Shown here one piece after another: positions 61,141 to 64,000 of a DNA stretch of 64,000 bases. Both the position numbers and the translations under genes were made by a program. The stretch's first letter is position 1. The number at the start of each line of letters is the position of its first letter. The DNA is from Metopolophium dirhodum (taxonomy: Eukaryota > Arthropoda > Insecta > Hemiptera > Aphididae). The stretch is from NCBI RefSeq assembly GCF_019925205.1, contig NC_083563.1, forward strand, positions 682,001 through 746,000. The letters run 5' to 3'. The notes beneath the pieces are model-generated. The model made no database searches, was not told where the DNA came from, and was given only the letters and a program-made list of their open reading frames with translations.

Positions 61141-61378
61141 GTGATACGGAGACGATTTCGGTATAATAGCTATCGTGTTTTCGGCAGAGCACCGCCCTGC
61201 CCCGGGCAGTTTCGGGGGGGTACTGACACGTTTGGGAGCCGGTTCGCGACTGATTCCCGCCGTGGCGGCGAACGTGCTTTGAACGGCGGCGTACGCGCCA
61301 CCAACGACGACGCCGCCGTTGCAGTAAAATTGCCCCGACGAACCACCCCCTTGCCGCCGCCAAACCCCCCAAAATGGT
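61141..61378 (-). CDS. Candidate protein-coding exon, unassigned gene
   Basis: On the minus strand one frame is open across this GC-rich patch and ends exactly at a strong donor (TATCAC|GTAAGTTCC). Its product includes GQFYCNGGVVVGGAYAAVQS, ISREPAPKRVSTPPKLPG and ENTIAIIPKSSPYH, a balanced composition that looks like real protein, with G or C at most third codon positions. The frame has no ATG, so it would be an internal or 3'-of-start exon. The right boundary is a guess: an AG at 61379-61380 is possible, though the frame stays open to about 61430. I do not recognise the family. All three minus frames and one plus frame are long here because of GC content, so this remains a candidate. It could equally be GC-rich promoter DNA or a leader exon. 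Confidence 0.33.
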
Positions 61379-62843
61379 CTGTTGGCGTGTAATCTCTTAC
61401 CCGCCGAACGTATTCGTACATTACAAATGTTCCGGCCAAAAATAATAATATGTATTACGACATAAACGATTCAATTATTTATTATTTACATTATATCATA
61501 ACATAATGTCTTACTATGTATTGGGTTTCGATCACCCAGTTCGTTTGTTAGAACTTATACATGTAAGGCCGGATACTCATAGGAATTTGGGTTTTCTAAT
61601 ATTCGTTCGTAACATAGTTTTAGTGATGTAGAAATCTGTTTCATAATACCAGTAGTCTGCAGTCATTTTTTTTTTTTTGTATATTTTGTATATTATATCT
61701 CTCTTTTTCACGAGTTAGTGTATATTTTGTTATATTCTCATTTTAAGCGCATATTATCTTACACACGTTTTTAAATTAGAATTTAGTTTTTGTTTAAATT
61801 GGTAAAAAAAATGTTTGGGTACACCTGAGAGAATATTCATAGAAATTAGTGTGGGTTGTGTTTTCCTCGTCTGCGAGACCATTTACCGATATGTTTTTAT
61901 CAATTTTAATCACGCAATTTTGTACAATAATACGCAACTATTAATTTGGCTGATAATTAATATTTACTAAATTAATTATAGAAAAATAAATAGAAAATTA
62001 ATAAATAATTTTTTTTTTTAGTCAATTTTTTGCAACTCAAATTGATAATATCATTACCAATAAAAATATTTTTCTGATATATAGCGTAGTAAAATTGTTT
62101 CGGTTTTGAAGGGATATTTTAAAAGCACATTTATTGCGCATATTTTAAGGATATATTTAGTGATTTTTAGATAAATTAATATTTTAAGGTTTTTAAGATC
62201 GTGAAGTCCCTGGCCCTAGACTCATAACTATAATATTACTATGTTATATACAGCCGTCTATGAACAATTAATTATTTGGTATTGCTCTTTTTGTTATACC
62301 ATTGTTACTAATTACCGTTGCTGTCGTTGAACGTATTTATTTGTACACACAAAAGTGTGAAAATATGATATAATTGACCATTAATCATTTTAATTAAACA
62401 TTTAAAATATTCACACGATATTATATATGTACTCTGTAGGTGCCCTCTCTAGAATAAAATCCAACTAAATGTTGTTGAAGAAAAAGAGTTGAAAAAATGA
62501 GAAAAGTGTATTGCATTATATTATGTGTAGGTATTATGAAATGATTTGAATGTTTAATATAAAATAAATATTATTGTTAATTCCTCGCTTAGTATTGGAT
62601 CTGAAAAAAAAAAACATTTGTAAATACGAATTGATACTGCTAGAAAAAAACATTTGTATTGTTTATTTATAATGTAATTATTTTTATTCAATTTAGTACT
62701 TAACTGTATAAAATGTATATAAAAAAAATACCATATATAGGTTTTTATATCTAATTTTAATGTTAAAAATAATGTTATCCCTAAACAACAGTTTTTTAGC
62801 AAAGTTATAGTTAAATAAATATGTAACAATAATAAAAGTTCAA

Positions 62844-63150
62844 ATTTTAGATTTTGAGTGTAGTGAGAATTATTGTACTTATTGATTTTGCAATGATGTG
62901 TTTTTTATTTTTTTCTATGAACACCATTTCCGGTGAAATAAATACTCAAAAAGTTAACAACTTTAATACGATCGAAAATTTAAACTTTAGCAATAGTTTC
63001 TCTGAGCATACGAATAAAGTACTGAAAACTATAGCCTTTCCCATATTTTTGAAAATGTGTCAGTTCCGATAAAAATCATTTTTATGTTGCCACTATTACT
63101 TCCAAGTTCCAAGTTTAATACTTCAACAACAACTATGCCACCTATCCGCT
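62844..63150. repeat. Dispersed repeat, GATTCTGAGCG family, partial copy
   Basis: Begins AATTTTAGATTTTGAGTGTA and continues TTGATTTTGCAATGATGTGT, matching the left part of the 37.6 and 48.1 kb copies. The end is ill-defined; CCACCTATCCGCTTC near 63140 may be the family tail. The 72-codon frame inside is not considered real. Confidence 0.45.
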
Positions 63151-63362
63151 TCGACTTCCGAGCATATAGAGTGAAACAAACCGCGGAAACCAACACATGA
63201 TATGATATAGTAATATACCTTTGTCATAATTGCTTTTCTTTAAGTAAGTGAATTTAACTTGAGGTGTAAGCTTTTATTTAATTTGTTTTCCAAAAACTTC
63301 CGAAGATTTAGACATGTATTTTATAATTTATTAAAACAAAACGTGTTCAATTCGTGAAAAAG

Positions 63363-63392
63363 CCGTGGATCCATATCCACGGGGGGGGGGGG
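63363..63392 (+). repeat. Hairpin CCGTGGAT...ATCCACGG adjoining a 12-G run
   Basis: Perfect 8 bp inverted repeat with a 4-base loop (63363-63382) running into GGGGGGGGGGGG (63381-63392). Function unknown; possibly an element end. Confidence 0.6.
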
Positions 63393-64000
63393 AGTTGTTT
63401 GGAGAATATAATATTACGACGTGTGCAATTATCTTTTTAAACAAATATATTTCGATGGTAACAGGAAAATAATATTCCTATTTATGAAAATATATATATT
63501 TAAAACATGGTGCCTCGTTTACAGTAACGGTATGAAATGAATTAACTACAGACTACATAATATAATCACATATTTACATGTTATACTGCTATATTTTAAA
63601 TAACGTAAAATCGTTAAACATTACAACAATACACGATTAAGTGCTCATTTTATAGTCACTAAAATTGAATACATATAGGTACTCGTTTTTAAATTTATTT
63701 AGTATTCGGCGTCTATAAAATAAATCTATAAATATTACGATGTGTTCTACAATAATAATATATAAAATAATTAACACAAACACTGTGTACCATCGTTATG
63801 CATTAATATTTGCAATTACTGACAGCCGTTGTCATCGAGGCGAACAAAATATTGTTTAATATTGATTAATTAATCAATTTTCTTCGGACGTAAATGAAAA
63901 ATGTAAATCATATTAATTATAAAACGTCGTCATTATATCATTGTACATCCTACTTCCATCTTTCATCTTGTTACTCGAGACTTGAAAATAATAATTCATA

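Larger units (their letters stand above)
61440..64000. other. AT-rich right flank without a supported gene
   Basis: Contains the partial repeat at 62844 and the hairpin with G run at 63363; no coding frame with domain or splice support. Confidence 0.5.

Noticed and set aside
1..64000. CRISPR arrays, operons, bacterial or viral systems
   Set aside because: No regularly spaced direct repeats, no compact uninterrupted genes and no viral or bacterial protein motifs were seen; the gene structure is that of an animal nuclear genome.

Overview
The window is AT-rich animal DNA with short GC-rich islands, many microsatellites and several non-autonomous repeats. It contains one confidently readable gene: a Dscam-family cell-adhesion receptor on the minus strand. 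The gene family, the base composition, the frequent 'taggtaggtacct'-type words and the tRNA-derived SINEs suggest an insect, most likely an aphid. The aphid placement is inference from style; no database was searched.

The receptor reads right to left. Its coding sequence starts in a signal-peptide exon at 27757..27709. After a 15.5 kb intron comes the first half of Ig1 (12192..12003), and after a 6.0 kb intron the second half (5973..5831). Twelve further exons then sit in the 3.5 kb at 4144..667, separated by introns of 56-108 bp. I spliced fifteen coding segments using GT/AG sites and phase. They join without a stop into 1016 codons: signal peptide, Ig1 to Ig9, FN3-1 and the start of FN3-2. 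The rest of the receptor (remaining FN3 repeats, Ig10, membrane span, cytoplasmic tail) lies beyond the left edge. The order matches the Dscam ectodomain, but the tandem alternative exon arrays that make arthropod Dscam1 hypervariable are absent. Ig2 and Ig7 each lie in a single exon, and the flanking introns leave no room for cassettes. This is therefore a non-hypervariable Dscam paralogue.

The region from 27.8 to 64 kb has no recognisable complete gene. It may hold the receptor's 5' untranslated exon (weak candidate near 29.6 kb). It also has a GC-rich open stretch at 61.1-61.4 kb with a strong minus-strand splice donor and protein-like composition, and GC-rich islands at 41.6-42.6 and 51.3-52.4 kb. 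Mobile DNA includes two tRNA-derived SINEs with 11-12 bp target-site duplications (43.4 and 47.1 kb), a 362 bp terminal-inverted-repeat element (29.8 kb), a TTAA-flanked near-palindromic element (54.8 kb), a C/G-run element (30.4 kb), a family sharing a GATTCTGAGCG end (five places) and a decayed LINE (21.7-22.3 kb).

No CRISPR, operon or prokaryotic-type system is present. The most interesting items are the simplified Dscam gene, its 69 bp stop-free in-frame intron, the well-bounded non-autonomous elements and the unassigned candidate exon at 61.1 kb.
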